Assembly: GCF_017696315.1 (NCBI RefSeq)
Contig: NZ_JAAORJ010000001.1
Location: forward strand, 412,145 to 476,144
DNA: 64,000 nt
Reading direction: 5' to 3'
Source of the DNA: Prochlorococcus marinus XMU1412
Lineage (GTDB): Bacteria > Cyanobacteriota > Cyanobacteriia > PCC-6307 > Cyanobiaceae
The position numbers were made by a program, and so were the translations under genes. The notes below the pieces were generated by a model. The model did not search any database. It saw nothing but the letters and a program-made list of their open reading frames with translations, and had not been told where the DNA came from. Shown here one piece after another: positions 8,653 to 18,647 of this stretch; the stretch's first letter is position 1, and each line of letters begins with the position of its first letter.

Positions 8653-9783
8653 TCTTTTTGAAGGATTTTCAATTAATAAGTTATGAGTTTCCTTTAATAA
8701 ATTTGGTATATCTAATTTACTAGGACATTTAGGAACACATTCATTACATTCTTGACAAAATGAGGAATTTTTTTCTTCCCACCAGTGGCCAGCTTTTCCA
8801 ATTAAATTGTATCTTTCTTTGGAAAATTCTAATTGGCCATAACCAATAGATATATTTCTTAAACGAAGTATTTCTGGAATAGGCACTTCATTTGGACATG
8901 GAAGACAAGATCTACATTGTTCACATTTGGTTGAGTTTAATCTTTCATTAGAAACTTCCTCAATTTTGTTCAGGGCACTTTTTTCAAGTTTTGTAAGATT
9001 CTCGAATGAGTTTCTAAGTTTATGCGCAAATTCAAAATCTTTTTTGTTTGAAGCCCCCAAGGATAAAGTTGTAATGCCTTTTGCCAGCAGAAATCGATAC
9101 GCTAATTCTAATGGATGAAAAGGCTTGGAAGCCTCTATCAAAATATCACTTGGAGAATACAATCTACCGCCTTTATCAGCAGGTGATATTGCTAAAACTC
9201 CCATACCTTTTTTTATAGCTTCCTCTGCTAAAGCAATCTTAGATTGATCTAAATAATGTAAATGAAGACTACAAAAAGTAAAAACTTCAGAGTTAATTGC
9301 ATCTTTAATTAGTGAATAACTTCCGTGAGAACTAAAACCAACTTGATCAACTAGCTCCTTCTCAAGTATCCAAGATATGAATTTTTTACCCTCTCCAACA
9401 AGAACCCAATCTAGATGTTGTTTTAAGTTGAGTCCGTGAATTGCAAGATTATTAATTTTCTCGCGATTTAAATTTTTAAGAGACTTTTTAAAATTATTTT
9501 TTAAAAAGTCAAAATCACCCTTTGGTAAAACTTTGGAAGTAATCACCCAATTTTTTTCTTTTATATTCTCTTCTATTGCTAATTTTTTTATTGAATTTCC
9601 AATAAGTGATTCAGCATCACCATAAGAAGGTGCTGTTTCTATGTGGTTAATTCCTACATAATATGCATTTTTTATTATGCTATACATTTTTTCGAGACTT
9701 TCAGTTGCTCGCATTGTTCCTAAAGTGAATAAGCTCACTTTGGCCCCTCTACCAAATGATCTTTTTTGTGAATTAATAATCAT
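8641..9783 (-). CDS. Aldo/keto reductase with C-terminal ferredoxin-like clusters
   Basis: A 380-residue oxidoreductase. The first roughly 280 residues form an aldo/keto reductase TIM barrel (LGTMRATES near the start, GINHIETAPSYGDAE with the catalytic Asp/Tyr-type region, LSLGASNKKDFE near its end). The last 100 residues carry two cysteine clusters, CEQCRSCLPCPNEVPIP and CQECNECVPKCP, of the kind that bind two [4Fe-4S] centres. This architecture is common in bacteria and cyanobacteria, and the substrate is unknown. It converges with the binding-protein gene and is divergent from ribE. Confidence 0.88.
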   Translation of the reverse strand: MIINSQKRSFGRGAKVSLFTLGTMRATESLEKMYSIIKNAYYVGINHIETAPSYGDAESLIGNSIKKLAIEENIKEKNWVITSKVLPKGDFDFLKNNFKKSLKNLNREKINNLAIHGLNLKQHLDWVLVGEGKKFISWILEKELVDQVGFSSHGSYSLIKDAINSEVFTFCSLHLHYLDQSKIALAEEAIKKGMGVLAISPADKGGRLYSPSDILIEASKPFHPLELAYRFLLAKGITTLSLGASNKKDFEFAHKLRNSFENLTKLEKSALNKIEEVSNERLNSTKCEQCRSCLPCPNEVPIPEILRLRNISIGYGQLEFSKERYNLIGKAGHWWEEKNSSFCQECNECVPKCPSKLDIPNLLKETHNLLIENPSKRLWG

Positions 9784-9894
9784 CTAAATATGATCAATTT
9801 CTTTTTATTTACTCTTTAATTTATTTATAGTTGAAAATCATTTAAAGTAAATTAAAGTAAATACAAAATTTTGCAAAATATTTTTCTTAAATCT

Positions 9895-10548
9895 ATGTTT
9901 ACAGGAATAATTCAATCAGTTGGAAAACTAAGACAAGAAAAAAATATATTAGAAATTGAAATTCTAGATAATTTATTTGATATGGCAATCGGTGACAGCA
10001 TAGCTGTTGATGGAATTTGTTTAACAGTTAAAGAGATTTTTCAAAATAAATTTACTGTTGATGTTAGTGAGGAGACATTAAAAAAAACAACTTTAGGAGT
10101 AAAGTCGAACTTGAATCAAATTGTTAATTTGGAGCCCGCTCTTAGGGTGTCTGACCGTCTAGGAGGGCATATAGTCAGCGGACATGTAGATGGCCTTGGA
10201 ACAGTTGAGAACATAGAAAAATTAGAGAAATCTTGGCTCTTATCAATAAAGTGGAAAAATAATAATTTTTCAAAATATGTTGTTAATAAAGGGAGTATTT
10301 GTGTAAATGGTATAAGTCTTACGATTGCAAAATATGAGCAGGAAGGAGAAATATTTACTATTGCGATAATTCCTCATACTTGGCATAACACAAATCTGAA
10401 TAAATTAAATATCGGTGACAGCGTAAACCTTGAGGCAGATGCACTAATTAAATATGTTGAGAAATTACTTTTATTTAATAAAAATAGTAATCAAGATTTA
10501 TCTTCAAATAATATTTCTTCCGAGTGGCTTAAAGAAAACGGTTGGTAA
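9895..10548 (+). CDS. ribE: Riboflavin synthase alpha chain
   Basis: Riboflavin synthase, which dismutates two molecules of 6,7-dimethyl-8-ribityllumazine into riboflavin. Two lumazine-binding repeats are visible: the first starts at MFTGIIQSVG with SIAVDGICLTV, the second has GHIVSGHVDGLG and SICVNGISLTIA. The ATG at 9895 is chosen over an upstream in-frame TTG at 9871, because the family begins at MFTGI. The protein is then 217 residues, normal for the family. It converges with the cyAbrB gene 10 bp away. Confidence 0.96.
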   Translation: MFTGIIQSVGKLRQEKNILEIEILDNLFDMAIGDSIAVDGICLTVKEIFQNKFTVDVSEETLKKTTLGVKSNLNQIVNLEPALRVSDRLGGHIVSGHVDGLGTVENIEKLEKSWLLSIKWKNNNFSKYVVNKGSICVNGISLTIAKYEQEGEIFTIAIIPHTWHNTNLNKLNIGDSVNLEADALIKYVEKLLLFNKNSNQDLSSNNISSEWLKENGW

Positions 10549-10558
10549 AATATATTTC

Positions 10559-10912
10559 TTAATTTAATGGAATCAGATAAATTGTTTTTGATTCTTTTTT
10601 AAGATCTATTTTAAATTCCTGACCAGGTTCTAGACCTAATTTTTTGGTGTAGGCATGACCAATTAATAGGTTCCCATTGCCATGAACTTTAGTTCTGAAC
10701 TCTGTCTGCCTGCCTCTTGAAGCTCTATTACCATTTTTCCCCTGACGACCATTTCCTATTTTGTAACCCTTAGCTTCAATAAGTGCCCTATAAAAACTTT
10801 TTCTTAAGATTCTTCCACTAGGACCTACGTACCCACAACCTCTTGCTATCTCATCTTCAGATTTTTTACTTAATAATTTTGCTTTTTCAAGAAGTTCTTG
10901 TCCTTCTAGCAT
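10559..10912 (-). CDS. cyAbrB-type transcriptional regulator
   Basis: A 117-residue cyanobacterial AbrB-like DNA-binding protein. The N-terminal region (residues 1-75) has the cyanobacterial SGRILRKSFYRALIEAKGY motif and a glycine/arginine-rich linker (GNGRQGKNGNRASRGRQ). The C-terminal AbrB-like segment contains TKVHGNGNLLIGHAYTKKLGLEPGQEFKI. In other cyanobacteria such proteins tune carbon and nitrogen metabolism genes. Here it stands alone between ribE and ctaE, so its targets cannot be told from context. Confidence 0.88.
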   Translation of the reverse strand: MLEGQELLEKAKLLSKKSEDEIARGCGYVGPSGRILRKSFYRALIEAKGYKIGNGRQGKNGNRASRGRQTEFRTKVHGNGNLLIGHAYTKKLGLEPGQEFKIDLKKESKTIYLIPLN

Positions 10913-11009
10913 TATCTGACAAATTTCTAATTATATATTCTTACTAAAAAGGAGAACTGTGGCAATATAAATTAATAAAAAATATATTTAATTTTTAAAA
11001 TTTAGTTTT

Positions 11010-11612
11010 TTATAAAAGATACAAAATAATAAATAAAATAACCCATATTCCATCTACAAAATGCCAGTACAACTCAACAGCTTCCAAAGGGAACATATTT
11101 TGACTAGTTAATCTTCCGCCCTTGATTCTAGATTGCCAAGTAATAATTAAAATCATTAAAGTGCCTAAAGTGACATGTAATCCATGAAAACCAGTAAGAG
11201 CATAAAAAGTACTTGCAAATAAATTATCGGTTAATCCAAAAGGTAAATGAAAATATTCAAATAATTGACATATTAAAAATATAATTCCAAGAAAAGCAGT
11301 AAAAAATAACCATTTTTGGGATTCAGAGTTTTTATCTTTTAAAAGTGCTTTGCCTGCTTTATGGAAAGTTGCACTACTAACAAGTAACAAAATTGTATTG
11401 AATGTAGGTATTGGTAGTTCTAATTCATAAATAGCACCATCAGGTAATGGATTTACTGCTTTATAAGTTAAATAGGCAGCAAAGAAACCAGCAAAAGTCA
11501 TTCCGTCCGCAATTAGAAAAGTTATAAGACCAAACATTCTGAAGTCTTCATGTGTTTCGTTAACTTCAGAATTATTTTTTTGAATTTCTTTTGAGCTATC
11601 TAGAGTTGTCAT
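11010..11612 (-). CDS. ctaE: Cytochrome c oxidase subunit III
   Basis: A 200-residue subunit III of the aa3-type terminal oxidase, with five hydrophobic segments. Diagnostic segments are FGLITFLIADGMTFAGFFAAY near the N-terminus, TGFHGLHVTLGT and the C-terminal AVELYWHFVDGIWVILF. It is the last gene of the ctaC-ctaD-ctaE operon, starting 6 bp after the ctaD stop. The complex reduces oxygen to water with electrons from cytochrome c or plastocyanin. Confidence 0.97.
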   Translation of the reverse strand: MTTLDSSKEIQKNNSEVNETHEDFRMFGLITFLIADGMTFAGFFAAYLTYKAVNPLPDGAIYELELPIPTFNTILLLVSSATFHKAGKALLKDKNSESQKWLFFTAFLGIIFLICQLFEYFHLPFGLTDNLFASTFYALTGFHGLHVTLGTLMILIITWQSRIKGGRLTSQNMFPLEAVELYWHFVDGIWVILFIILYLL

Positions 11613-11618
11613 ATGTTT

Positions 11619-13244
11619 TTATTTTCGTTCAGAAATTTCTTTACCATAACCATAAGGTTCTTCAACTAATGGAGCTTCTCCTTCCCAATTTTCAACTGGA
11701 GGTGGAGAAGATGTTAACCATTCAGGTGTAAGAGCATTCCAAGGGTTATCTCCAGCATCTTTTCCATTTCTTACACTAAGGAATACATTAATTAAAAAAG
11801 GAATTGTACTTATAGCCATCAATAGAGCCCCAAGGCTACTAATTTGATTAACGAACTGGAATTGAGGATCATATTCTGCAACTCTTCTTGGCATTCCATT
11901 TAAACCAAGCCAATGTTGAGGAGCAAAGCACAAGTTAAATCCAATAAAGGTAATGGCAAAATGTAAAATTCCTAATTTTTCATTGAGCATTTTTCCAGTT
12001 ACTTTTGGGAACCAATGATAAATTGAAGAGAAAATAATAAAAACAGTCCCTCCATAAACTATGTAATGAAAATGGGCTACAACGAAGTAGGTATCATGTA
12101 CGTGAATATCGAAAGGTACCTGTGCCAAAGCAACTCCTGTAATACCTCCAAAAACGAAATTTATAATAAATCCACAAGAGAATAACATTGCACTATTGAT
12201 GGAAATTTTACCTCCCCATAATGTTGCAACCCAATTAAAAAATTTTATACCTGTTGGAACAGCAATAAATGCTGTGGCAATTGTAAAGAACAATCTCATC
12301 CAAGGGGGCGTTCCACTTGTAAACATGTGATGCGCCCAAACAACTAAACCTAAAACTACTATCCCCATTATTGAAAAAACCATTGTTGTATATCCAAAAA
12401 GTGGTTTTCTAGCATGTACAGGAAGTATTTCACTAACTAAACCAAAAGCGGGAAGGACCATAATGTATACAGCTGGATGAGAATAAAACCAAAATAAATG
12501 CTGATAAACTACGACATTGCCACCTAAAACAGGATTGAAAAACCCCGTATTAGCGATGATATCGAAGCTAAGTAGAATTAAAGTGCCTGCTAAAACAGGA
12601 GTTGACAAAACAACTAATAGACTTGTTCCAAGCATTGCCCAACAATACATTGGCAATCGCATGAGTTTTAATCCTGGCCTTCTTAATTTGATAATGGTCG
12701 CTATAAAGTTTATTCCACCAAATATAGAACTGCCTCCAAGTAATAGAACGCTCATAATCCAAATAATTTGTCCAGATTGAGGCGTGGTTATGCTTAAAGG
12801 TGGATAAGCCGTCCATCCAGCCTGAGCAGCACCCTCAACAAAATAGCTTGCTACCAACATCAAACCTGAAGGAGGAATTAACCAAAAAGCTACGGCATTT
12901 AATCTTGGGAATGCCATATCTCTCGCGCCTACATAAAATGGAATTAAATAATTTCCAAAAGCACCGTTAACTACTGGCACTATCCAAAGGAATATCATTA
13001 TTGTTCCGTGTAAAGTTAAAACTTGGTTATAAACATCTCTTGGCATGAAGTCAGACATTGGACTGGCTAGTTCAATTCTTATAGCGCTCGCTAAGGTTCC
13101 ACCTATTAAATAGAAGAGAAAACCACAAACCAAGTATTGTATCCCAATTACTTTATGATCAAGGCTAAAACTAAAGTATCTAAGCCAGCCTTTAGGTTGA
13201 AGACTTTCATTATTAGTTTTTTGTGGATCAATTGATATTGTCAT
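11619..13244 (-). CDS. ctaD: Cytochrome c oxidase subunit I
   Basis: The catalytic subunit (541 residues, about twelve membrane spans) that holds heme a, heme a3 and CuB. Visible landmarks include an N-terminal heme-ligand region (VLTLHGTIMIFLW), the HLFWFYSHPAVYIMVLPAFG helix with the cross-linked His-Tyr motif, the WAHHMFTSG segment and the DTYFVVAHFHYIVYGG segment that carries later heme ligands. It overlaps ctaC by 4 bp (ATGA), which indicates translational coupling. Confidence 0.98.
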   Translation of the reverse strand: MTISIDPQKTNNESLQPKGWLRYFSFSLDHKVIGIQYLVCGFLFYLIGGTLASAIRIELASPMSDFMPRDVYNQVLTLHGTIMIFLWIVPVVNGAFGNYLIPFYVGARDMAFPRLNAVAFWLIPPSGLMLVASYFVEGAAQAGWTAYPPLSITTPQSGQIIWIMSVLLLGGSSIFGGINFIATIIKLRRPGLKLMRLPMYCWAMLGTSLLVVLSTPVLAGTLILLSFDIIANTGFFNPVLGGNVVVYQHLFWFYSHPAVYIMVLPAFGLVSEILPVHARKPLFGYTTMVFSIMGIVVLGLVVWAHHMFTSGTPPWMRLFFTIATAFIAVPTGIKFFNWVATLWGGKISINSAMLFSCGFIINFVFGGITGVALAQVPFDIHVHDTYFVVAHFHYIVYGGTVFIIFSSIYHWFPKVTGKMLNEKLGILHFAITFIGFNLCFAPQHWLGLNGMPRRVAEYDPQFQFVNQISSLGALLMAISTIPFLINVFLSVRNGKDAGDNPWNALTPEWLTSSPPPVENWEGEAPLVEEPYGYGKEISERK

Positions 13245-14044
13245 AAATTTACCTCTGGTTTTTTATTTTTGTTAAACCATTCGTTGTAATCAGATTCTTC
13301 TTCAACAATTATGGAGGCTCTCATTCCTCCATGATATGGGCCACATAATTCTGCGCAAATTATCGGATATTTTCCTACTTTTGTAGGAGTGAAATTTAGA
13401 ATAGTCGGTTGTCCAGGAATAATATCTTGTTTAATTCTGAACTCTGGCACCCAAAAAGCATGAATGACATCTTTGGATTCCATTTTCATTGATACTTTTT
13501 GATCAACAGGAACGTGTAGTTCTCCTGATATGAAATTGCCCTTGGGATAATTAAATAGAAACGCAAATTGCATAGCTGAAACTTCAATCGATAAATTATT
13601 TATTGCTATTTCATTATCAGAAGTTTGACTTATTCCAGCCCATATTTTTTCAGTGTTAGAACTCATCATTTCGTGATTATGATTTAGTTCTTTCATCCCT
13701 CCCATACGATCGTAGATGTTGTAGCTATATAAACCTATTAATAAAACAATTATTGAAGGGATAATTGTCCATACAATTTCTAAGCTTAAATTCCCCTCTA
13801 AAGCTATACCATCGCCTATCTGATCATTTCTTTTCCTAAACTTAAATAGGCTATAAATAACTGCTATTGTCATTCCTATAAAAATAATTAATCCAATTAT
13901 GAAAAGAATTTTAAAAAGTTCATCGTAAATTGGTGCATTAATACTTGCTTCAGCTGGGAGCAGGTTTACATTAAAACCAATCCAAAAAGATACAGAAAAA
14001 ACGAGGGAAATAATTAGTATTAAATAAATGTTTTTATTTAACAA
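13241..14044 (-). CDS. ctaC: Cytochrome c oxidase subunit II
   Basis: A 267-residue subunit II that takes electrons from the soluble carrier through the CuA centre. It has an N-terminal signal-like hydrophobic segment, a second transmembrane helix pair around residues 45-110, and a C-terminal cupredoxin domain. The copper ligands are visible in VIHAFWVPEF and CAELCGPYHGGM (two cysteines, histidine and methionine). It is the first gene of the oxidase operon, divergent from ctaA across a 215-bp AT-rich gap in which I see no other gene. Confidence 0.97.
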   Translation of the reverse strand: MLNKNIYLILIISLVFSVSFWIGFNVNLLPAEASINAPIYDELFKILFIIGLIIFIGMTIAVIYSLFKFRKRNDQIGDGIALEGNLSLEIVWTIIPSIIVLLIGLYSYNIYDRMGGMKELNHNHEMMSSNTEKIWAGISQTSDNEIAINNLSIEVSAMQFAFLFNYPKGNFISGELHVPVDQKVSMKMESKDVIHAFWVPEFRIKQDIIPGQPTILNFTPTKVGKYPIICAELCGPYHGGMRASIIVEEESDYNEWFNKNKKPEVNL

Positions 14045-14259
14045 TTGATCTCTAAAAATTTGTACTTATAACCTCAAGATATTCAATTTTTTTAATCCTG
14101 CATCCTTTGTTAAAAGAAAAACATTTAAATTCACAACTTCTTAAGATTTATGAAATAAAAGGCGTATTATTAATAACTTTTTAGAGTTAATTGTCAGGGA
14201 AAAAAGATTAAATTAGTAAATTATTTTTTAAATTAAAGATATTAATTTTTAATTAATGT

Positions 14260-15231
14260 TTGGTTTTTGAATCTAATTTATTATGCAAAATAATAGGTTT
14301 TATCCATTTGATTAATAACCAATTATATAAATCAAAATATCTGACAATTTTTAAAAGGTTGGGCAGTCATAGTGTACTCGCAATCATCGCACTAATCGTT
14401 ATTGGAGGTGCTACGAGAGTCATGGAGGCGGGACTTGCCTGTCCAGATTGGCCATTGTGTTATGGATCTTTTTTGCCTTTTAATCATATGAACCTAAGAG
14501 TATTTCTAGAGTGGTTTCATCGTCTAGATGCTTTTTTGGTTGGAATATTAATTCTTTTTAAATTTGCCCTTTCAATTCTTTGGAAAAATGAAATTCCAAA
14601 TTGGTTACCTAAAACTTATTCATTATTACTTTTTCTCGTTATTGTTCAAGGATCTTTTGGAGCATTAACAGTAATAAACCTTCTTGATTCATATATTGTT
14701 ACTGGCCATCTTTTAATAGCTTTTCTACTTCTCATAACAACAATTTCAATAAATCAAAATTTAGAAAATGACGACATAGAAGAACCATCAATATGGTGGA
14801 GATTATTATTGTTTGTTCCTCTTTTACTTACTCTAATTCAATCTTTTATTGGAGTGAGGCTTTCATCAACCTGGTCAGCACATATTTGCTTATCTTTTAA
14901 TAAACAATGTCTAATTCTAAATTCACATAAATTATTTGCTTTTCCAATTGCTTTTTCAATTCTATTTATTATTGCTACTGCAATTTATAAGAGAAGTTTG
15001 CTTAATGAAAATTGGAAATATCTCTCAGCACTTATTTTCCTCTTGTTTTCTCAAATTGCTTTGGGTGTTTTAAGCCTTAAAACAAATTTGAATGAACCTA
15101 TTTTTATTATCGGTCATCAACTTAACGCCTCTTTGTTTATTGCGATATTAACAACATTAATTTTTAGAAATCCTTTTGCCAAAAAAGCTCTAACCCACTC
15201 CCTAAATTCTCAAATGGTTGGTATCAATTGA
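14260..15231 (+). CDS. ctaA: Heme A synthase
   Basis: Oxidises the C8 methyl of heme O to give heme A for the oxidase encoded next door. The protein is polytopic, with [19 protein letters not shown] in the first helix region, then [18 protein letters not shown] and IIGHQLNAS, which carry the heme-ligand histidines. The start is uncertain: a TTG at 14260 gives 323 residues, and nearby ATGs at 14256 and 14283 are in other frames and soon stop. Its stop overlaps the ctaB start (TGATG). Confidence 0.9.
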   Translation: MVFESNLLCKIIGFIHLINNQLYKSKYLTIFKRLGSHSVLAIIALIVIGGATRVMEAGLACPDWPLCYGSFLPFNHMNLRVFLEWFHRLDAFLVGILILFKFALSILWKNEIPNWLPKTYSLLLFLVIVQGSFGALTVINLLDSYIVTGHLLIAFLLLITTISINQNLENDDIEEPSIWWRLLLFVPLLLTLIQSFIGVRLSSTWSAHICLSFNKQCLILNSHKLFAFPIAFSILFIIATAIYKRSLLNENWKYLSALIFLLFSQIALGVLSLKTNLNEPIFIIGHQLNASLFIAILTTLIFRNPFAKKALTHSLNSQMVGIN

Positions 15232-16232
15232 TGAACAGTAGTAACATAGAAAACTTGAACTATAAATCTCCAGCTAGGGATGAAGTTGTACCTTCCAGAA
15301 AAAGATTAACTTTGCCCCCTTGGCTTGAAGTAGCAAAACCTAGATTAATCCCACTTTTATTGGCAACAACTTTGGGAGGAATGGCTTTAACAGAAGAATG
15401 GCCTTTGTCTTCACCGAAACTTATCTGTACTTTAGGAGGAGGCGCTTTGGCAGCAGCAGCAGCAGGAGCTCTTAATTGTTTGTGGGAAATGGAATTAGAT
15501 AAGAGGATGACAAGAACTAGTAAAAGAGCCTTGCCAGCAGGAAAGTTGTCATCTGAGACTGTATTTTTAGCTGCCGTATCATGTACTTTGGCAGCTTCGA
15601 TGCTTTTAGTAAGTGGTGTAAATTATTTGGCTGCGGGTTTAACCCTTCTTGGTTTATTTAGCTACGTAATTTTATATACAGTTATTTTGAAACCTCGTAC
15701 AACAAAAAACATTGTTTTCGGAGGAGTTGCTGGTGCGATACCACCTTTAGTTGGCGCATCTGCTGCTACAGGGCATGTAGGACTTAGTGGTTGGTGGTTG
15801 TTTGGTTTAGTAATGTTATGGACCCCAGCTCATTTTTGGGCACTTGCAATTTTGTTGAAGGATGATTACTCATCTGTTGGTATTCCTATGCTTCCTTCTG
15901 TTAAAGGATCTGTTTTTACTGCTAAAGCGATTTCTCGTTACGGATGGGCAACAGTCTTAATGAGTATTATGGGAGTTTTTGCTTTACCTGAAGGGGGTCT
16001 CTTATACGGAATTATGCTATTGCCATTTAATGGAAGACTTTTGCAATTAATAAATGAATTAAAGAAGTCTCCTGATGATCTTTCAAGAGCAAAGTCTCTT
16101 TTTAGGTGGTCTATTCTCTATATGTTTGGTATTTGTCTTTTGTTATTAATTTCTAGAACCCAACTATCCGTAGAATTTGAGCAGCAATCTATGCAAATAT
16201 TTTTATCTACACTATCACTGCTTAGTAATTAA
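15231..16232 (+). CDS. ctaB: Protoheme IX farnesyltransferase (heme O synthase)
   Basis: A UbiA-superfamily membrane prenyltransferase that attaches a farnesyl group to heme B. It carries the first aspartate-rich motif in [21 protein letters not shown] and a second conserved loop with [15 protein letters not shown]. There are several membrane spans, and the length (333 residues) is normal. I use the ATG at 15231, one base overlapping the ctaA TGA, rather than the TTG three bases earlier. With ctaA it supplies heme A to the divergent ctaCDE oxidase. Confidence 0.96.
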   Translation: MNSSNIENLNYKSPARDEVVPSRKRLTLPPWLEVAKPRLIPLLLATTLGGMALTEEWPLSSPKLICTLGGGALAAAAAGALNCLWEMELDKRMTRTSKRALPAGKLSSETVFLAAVSCTLAASMLLVSGVNYLAAGLTLLGLFSYVILYTVILKPRTTKNIVFGGVAGAIPPLVGASAATGHVGLSGWWLFGLVMLWTPAHFWALAILLKDDYSSVGIPMLPSVKGSVFTAKAISRYGWATVLMSIMGVFALPEGGLLYGIMLLPFNGRLLQLINELKKSPDDLSRAKSLFRWSILYMFGICLLLLISRTQLSVEFEQQSMQIFLSTLSLLSN

Positions 16233-16270
16233 CTTAGATGTAAAATGTTTTTTAAGAAATAGTAAGTTTG

Positions 16271-17287
16271 ATGAATTATATAAAAGTTAAAGGGCTCTCA
16301 AAATCTTATTCAGAAATCAAGGCTTTAAAAAATTTATCGATGGAAATTGAATCTGGAACATTATTCGGAATACTAGGTCCAAATGGTGCTGGCAAATCAA
16401 CACTTATAAAAATACTAGCTACTTTAATAGAGCCTGATAGTGGAGAAGTTTTAATAAGTAATATTAATCTGATAAAAAATTCAAGGAAAATTAGAGAATT
16501 AATTGGTTATGTTGCCCAGGACATTGCACTTGATAAAATATTAACTGGACGAGAGCTTTTGGATTTTCAATCAGATTTATATCACATCAACAAAAACAAA
16601 AAATTTGAAAGGATTAATAAATTAATAGATCAATTAGAAATGAATGATTGGATTGATCGTAAGTGCGGGACTTATTCAGGGGGAATGAAAAGAAGAATAG
16701 ATCTTGCAGCTGGACTTTTACATTTGCCCCAAGTATTAATATTGGATGAACCTACAGTTGGTTTAGATATTGAAAGTAGAAATATCATATGGCAACTTTT
16801 GAAAGATTTGAGAAATAATGGAATGACTATTATTTTAAGCAGTCACTATCTTGATGAAATAGATAAATTGGCAGACAAATTAGTGATAATTGATGATGGA
16901 AGGGTTATAGCACAGGGGACTCCTGCAGAACTGAAAAATAAATTAGGAGGAGATAGAGTAACTTTGAAAGTAAGAGAATTTAGTAATCAGGAAGAAGCAA
17001 AAAATATATGCCAAATTTTATCTGCAATAGATGGAATTAGTCAGATTATCATAAATGAAGCTCAAGGTTTCTCGATAAATTTTGTAGCAGATAAGGAAAA
17101 AGATTTACTTACGAAGCTCAAAGTGGAATTGGCATTCTCAAAGTTTGAAATTTTTTCTCTTACCCAAAGTCAGCCAAGCTTAGATGATGTATATCTTCAG
17201 GCAACTGGGAAAACATTATTGGATGCCGAAATTTCTATGGCAGGCAAAAGAGACTTTAAAAAAGAATCAAAGCAATCAATGCGATAA
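16271..17287 (+). CDS. ABC-2 type exporter ATP-binding protein
   Basis: A 338-residue nucleotide-binding subunit of the CcmA/NodI-like class. Walker A is GPNGAGKST (about residues 35-43), the signature is YSGGMKRRIDLA, Walker B is LILDEPTVGLD, and the H-loop is SSHYLDEID. A C-terminal extension after residue 220 is typical of drug/polysaccharide-type ABC-2 exporters. The ATG at 16271 is preferred over a TTG at 16268. The matching permease follows 47 bp later, so the two form a complete exporter; the substrate is unknown. It lies downstream of ctaB and may share its transcript. Confidence 0.93.
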   Translation: MNYIKVKGLSKSYSEIKALKNLSMEIESGTLFGILGPNGAGKSTLIKILATLIEPDSGEVLISNINLIKNSRKIRELIGYVAQDIALDKILTGRELLDFQSDLYHINKNKKFERINKLIDQLEMNDWIDRKCGTYSGGMKRRIDLAAGLLHLPQVLILDEPTVGLDIESRNIIWQLLKDLRNNGMTIILSSHYLDEIDKLADKLVIIDDGRVIAQGTPAELKNKLGGDRVTLKVREFSNQEEAKNICQILSAIDGISQIIINEAQGFSINFVADKEKDLLTKLKVELAFSKFEIFSLTQSQPSLDDVYLQATGKTLLDAEISMAGKRDFKKESKQSMR

Positions 17288-17334
17288 AAAACCCCTTCTT
17301 AACTAACTATAATGAAAATTAATTACTACTAATT

Positions 17335-18159
17335 ATGGAATTACAACAATATAATTTATTTTTTTTATATCAAGAAACATTTGCCTTAACAAAAAGATTA
17401 TTTATTCAATTAAAAAGAAGACCATCAACTCTTTTAGCTGGAATATTACAACCTATAATTTGGCTTTTTTTATTTGGGGCATTATTCTCTAAAGCACCTG
17501 AAGGTTTTTTGCCAGGAGTTGATTCTTATGGGAATTTTTTAGGAGCAGGACTTATTGTTTTTACTGCTTTTAGCGGAGCCCTAAATTCTGGTCTTCCTTT
17601 AATGTTTGATAGAGAGTTTGGATTTCTTAATAGATTACTTGTGGCTCCTTTAACCAGTAGATTATCCATAGTTTTATCTTCTTTTTTTTACATAACAATC
17701 CTTAGCTTTGTTCAGAGTATTGTAATAATGGTTGTTTCATACATTTTGGGTTATGGATGGCCCAACTTATATGGTTTAGGAATTGTTTTTACAACACTAA
17801 TCCTATTAGTTCTTTTTGTGACATCAATAAGTTTATGTTTAGCTTTTGTTTTGCCCGGGCATATTGAATTAATAGCTCTTATATTTGTGATAAATTTACC
17901 TCTTCTTTTTGCAAGTACTGCTTTGGCTCCAATTTCTTTTATGCCAAATTGGCTTGGGTGGTTAGCTTCATTAAATCCATTAACTTTTGCGATTGAACCT
18001 ATTAGGACTGCTTATACAGAAACTATGAATTTAGAATTAGTGGCTTTACATGCCCCATATGGTGATTTAACTTGTAAGAGTTGTATATCAATTTTATTTT
18101 CTTTAACAGTTTTTTCCTTGATCATTATAAGGCCTCTGTTAAATAGAAAGTTAAATTAA
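17335..18159 (+). CDS. ABC-2 type exporter permease
   Basis: A 274-residue membrane subunit with six hydrophobic spans and the ABC-2 family signature near the end (LGWLASLNPLTFAIEPIRTAY). It begins with a cytoplasmic helix rich in basic residues (TKRLFIQLKRRPS), as is usual for the family. With the preceding ATPase it forms an exporter of unknown substrate. A small repeat-bearing protein gene follows 7 bp later. Confidence 0.92.
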   Translation: MELQQYNLFFLYQETFALTKRLFIQLKRRPSTLLAGILQPIIWLFLFGALFSKAPEGFLPGVDSYGNFLGAGLIVFTAFSGALNSGLPLMFDREFGFLNRLLVAPLTSRLSIVLSSFFYITILSFVQSIVIMVVSYILGYGWPNLYGLGIVFTTLILLVLFVTSISLCLAFVLPGHIELIALIFVINLPLLFASTALAPISFMPNWLGWLASLNPLTFAIEPIRTAYTETMNLELVALHAPYGDLTCKSCISILFSLTVFSLIIIRPLLNRKLN

Positions 18160-18166
18160 TAAATTT

Positions 18167-18643
18167 ATGCTTTTAAAAAATCATCTAATAGAAGTTTTTA
18201 AAAAAGCCTCTTCAGAAAATAATTTTTTGCTTAAAGAAAATGTTGTTCTTAAGTGGGTCCATAGATTTGGGATTGATTCTTTAAATGATTTATTAATCCA
18301 TACTCCAGTAAAAAAGGAAAATCATGAAGAAGAAAATCAAGAACAAATAACTTTAATTGATGAAAATCATGAAGAAGAAAATCAAGAACAAATAACTTTA
18401 ATTGATGAAAATCATGAAGAAGAAAATCAAGAACAAATTAGGCTTGAATCTTTTAAGACTTTAGAAAATTTAGAAGAAACAAATTGTGAACCAAATTACT
18501 TAAAAATTTCTAACAATAATCAAGTCTTTAATGCTAAACAAGATTCTAATCAAATAAATCAATATATTAAAACCCCAAAATTACCACTACCTAATATTAA
18601 AAATTTAAGAAAATGGATTAATAAAGATAAAAAAGCTAGTTAG
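18167..18643 (+). CDS. Uncharacterised protein with acidic tandem repeats
   Basis: A 158-residue hydrophilic protein that I cannot assign. It has three visible parts. Residues 1-50 (with KWVHRFGIDSLNDLLI) may be a small folded domain. Residues 51-95 are three 15-residue repeats beginning ENHEEENQEQ, and are very acidic. The C-terminus is basic (LPNIKNLRKWINKDKK). No signal peptide or membrane span is seen. It follows the exporter permease by 7 bp and converges on groEL. Confidence 0.75.
   Translation: MLLKNHLIEVFKKASSENNFLLKENVVLKWVHRFGIDSLNDLLIHTPVKKENHEEENQEQITLIDENHEEENQEQITLIDENHEEENQEQIRLESFKTLENLEETNCEPNYLKISNNNQVFNAKQDSNQINQYIKTPKLPLPNIKNLRKWINKDKKAS
18317..18451 (+). repeat. Three 45-bp tandem repeats (coding)
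   Basis: Units at 18317-18361, 18362-18406 and 18407-18451. The first two are identical or nearly so, and the third diverges at its 3' end. Each encodes 15 residues (ENHEEENQEQITLID form). The repeat is in frame and fits slippage or unequal recombination inside the gene. Confidence 0.9.
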
Positions 18644-18647
18644 CTAT

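Noticed and set aside
14256..14283. ATG codons near the ctaA start as candidate starts
   Set aside because: They lie in other frames and soon reach stops; the ctaA frame needs a TTG or a later start.
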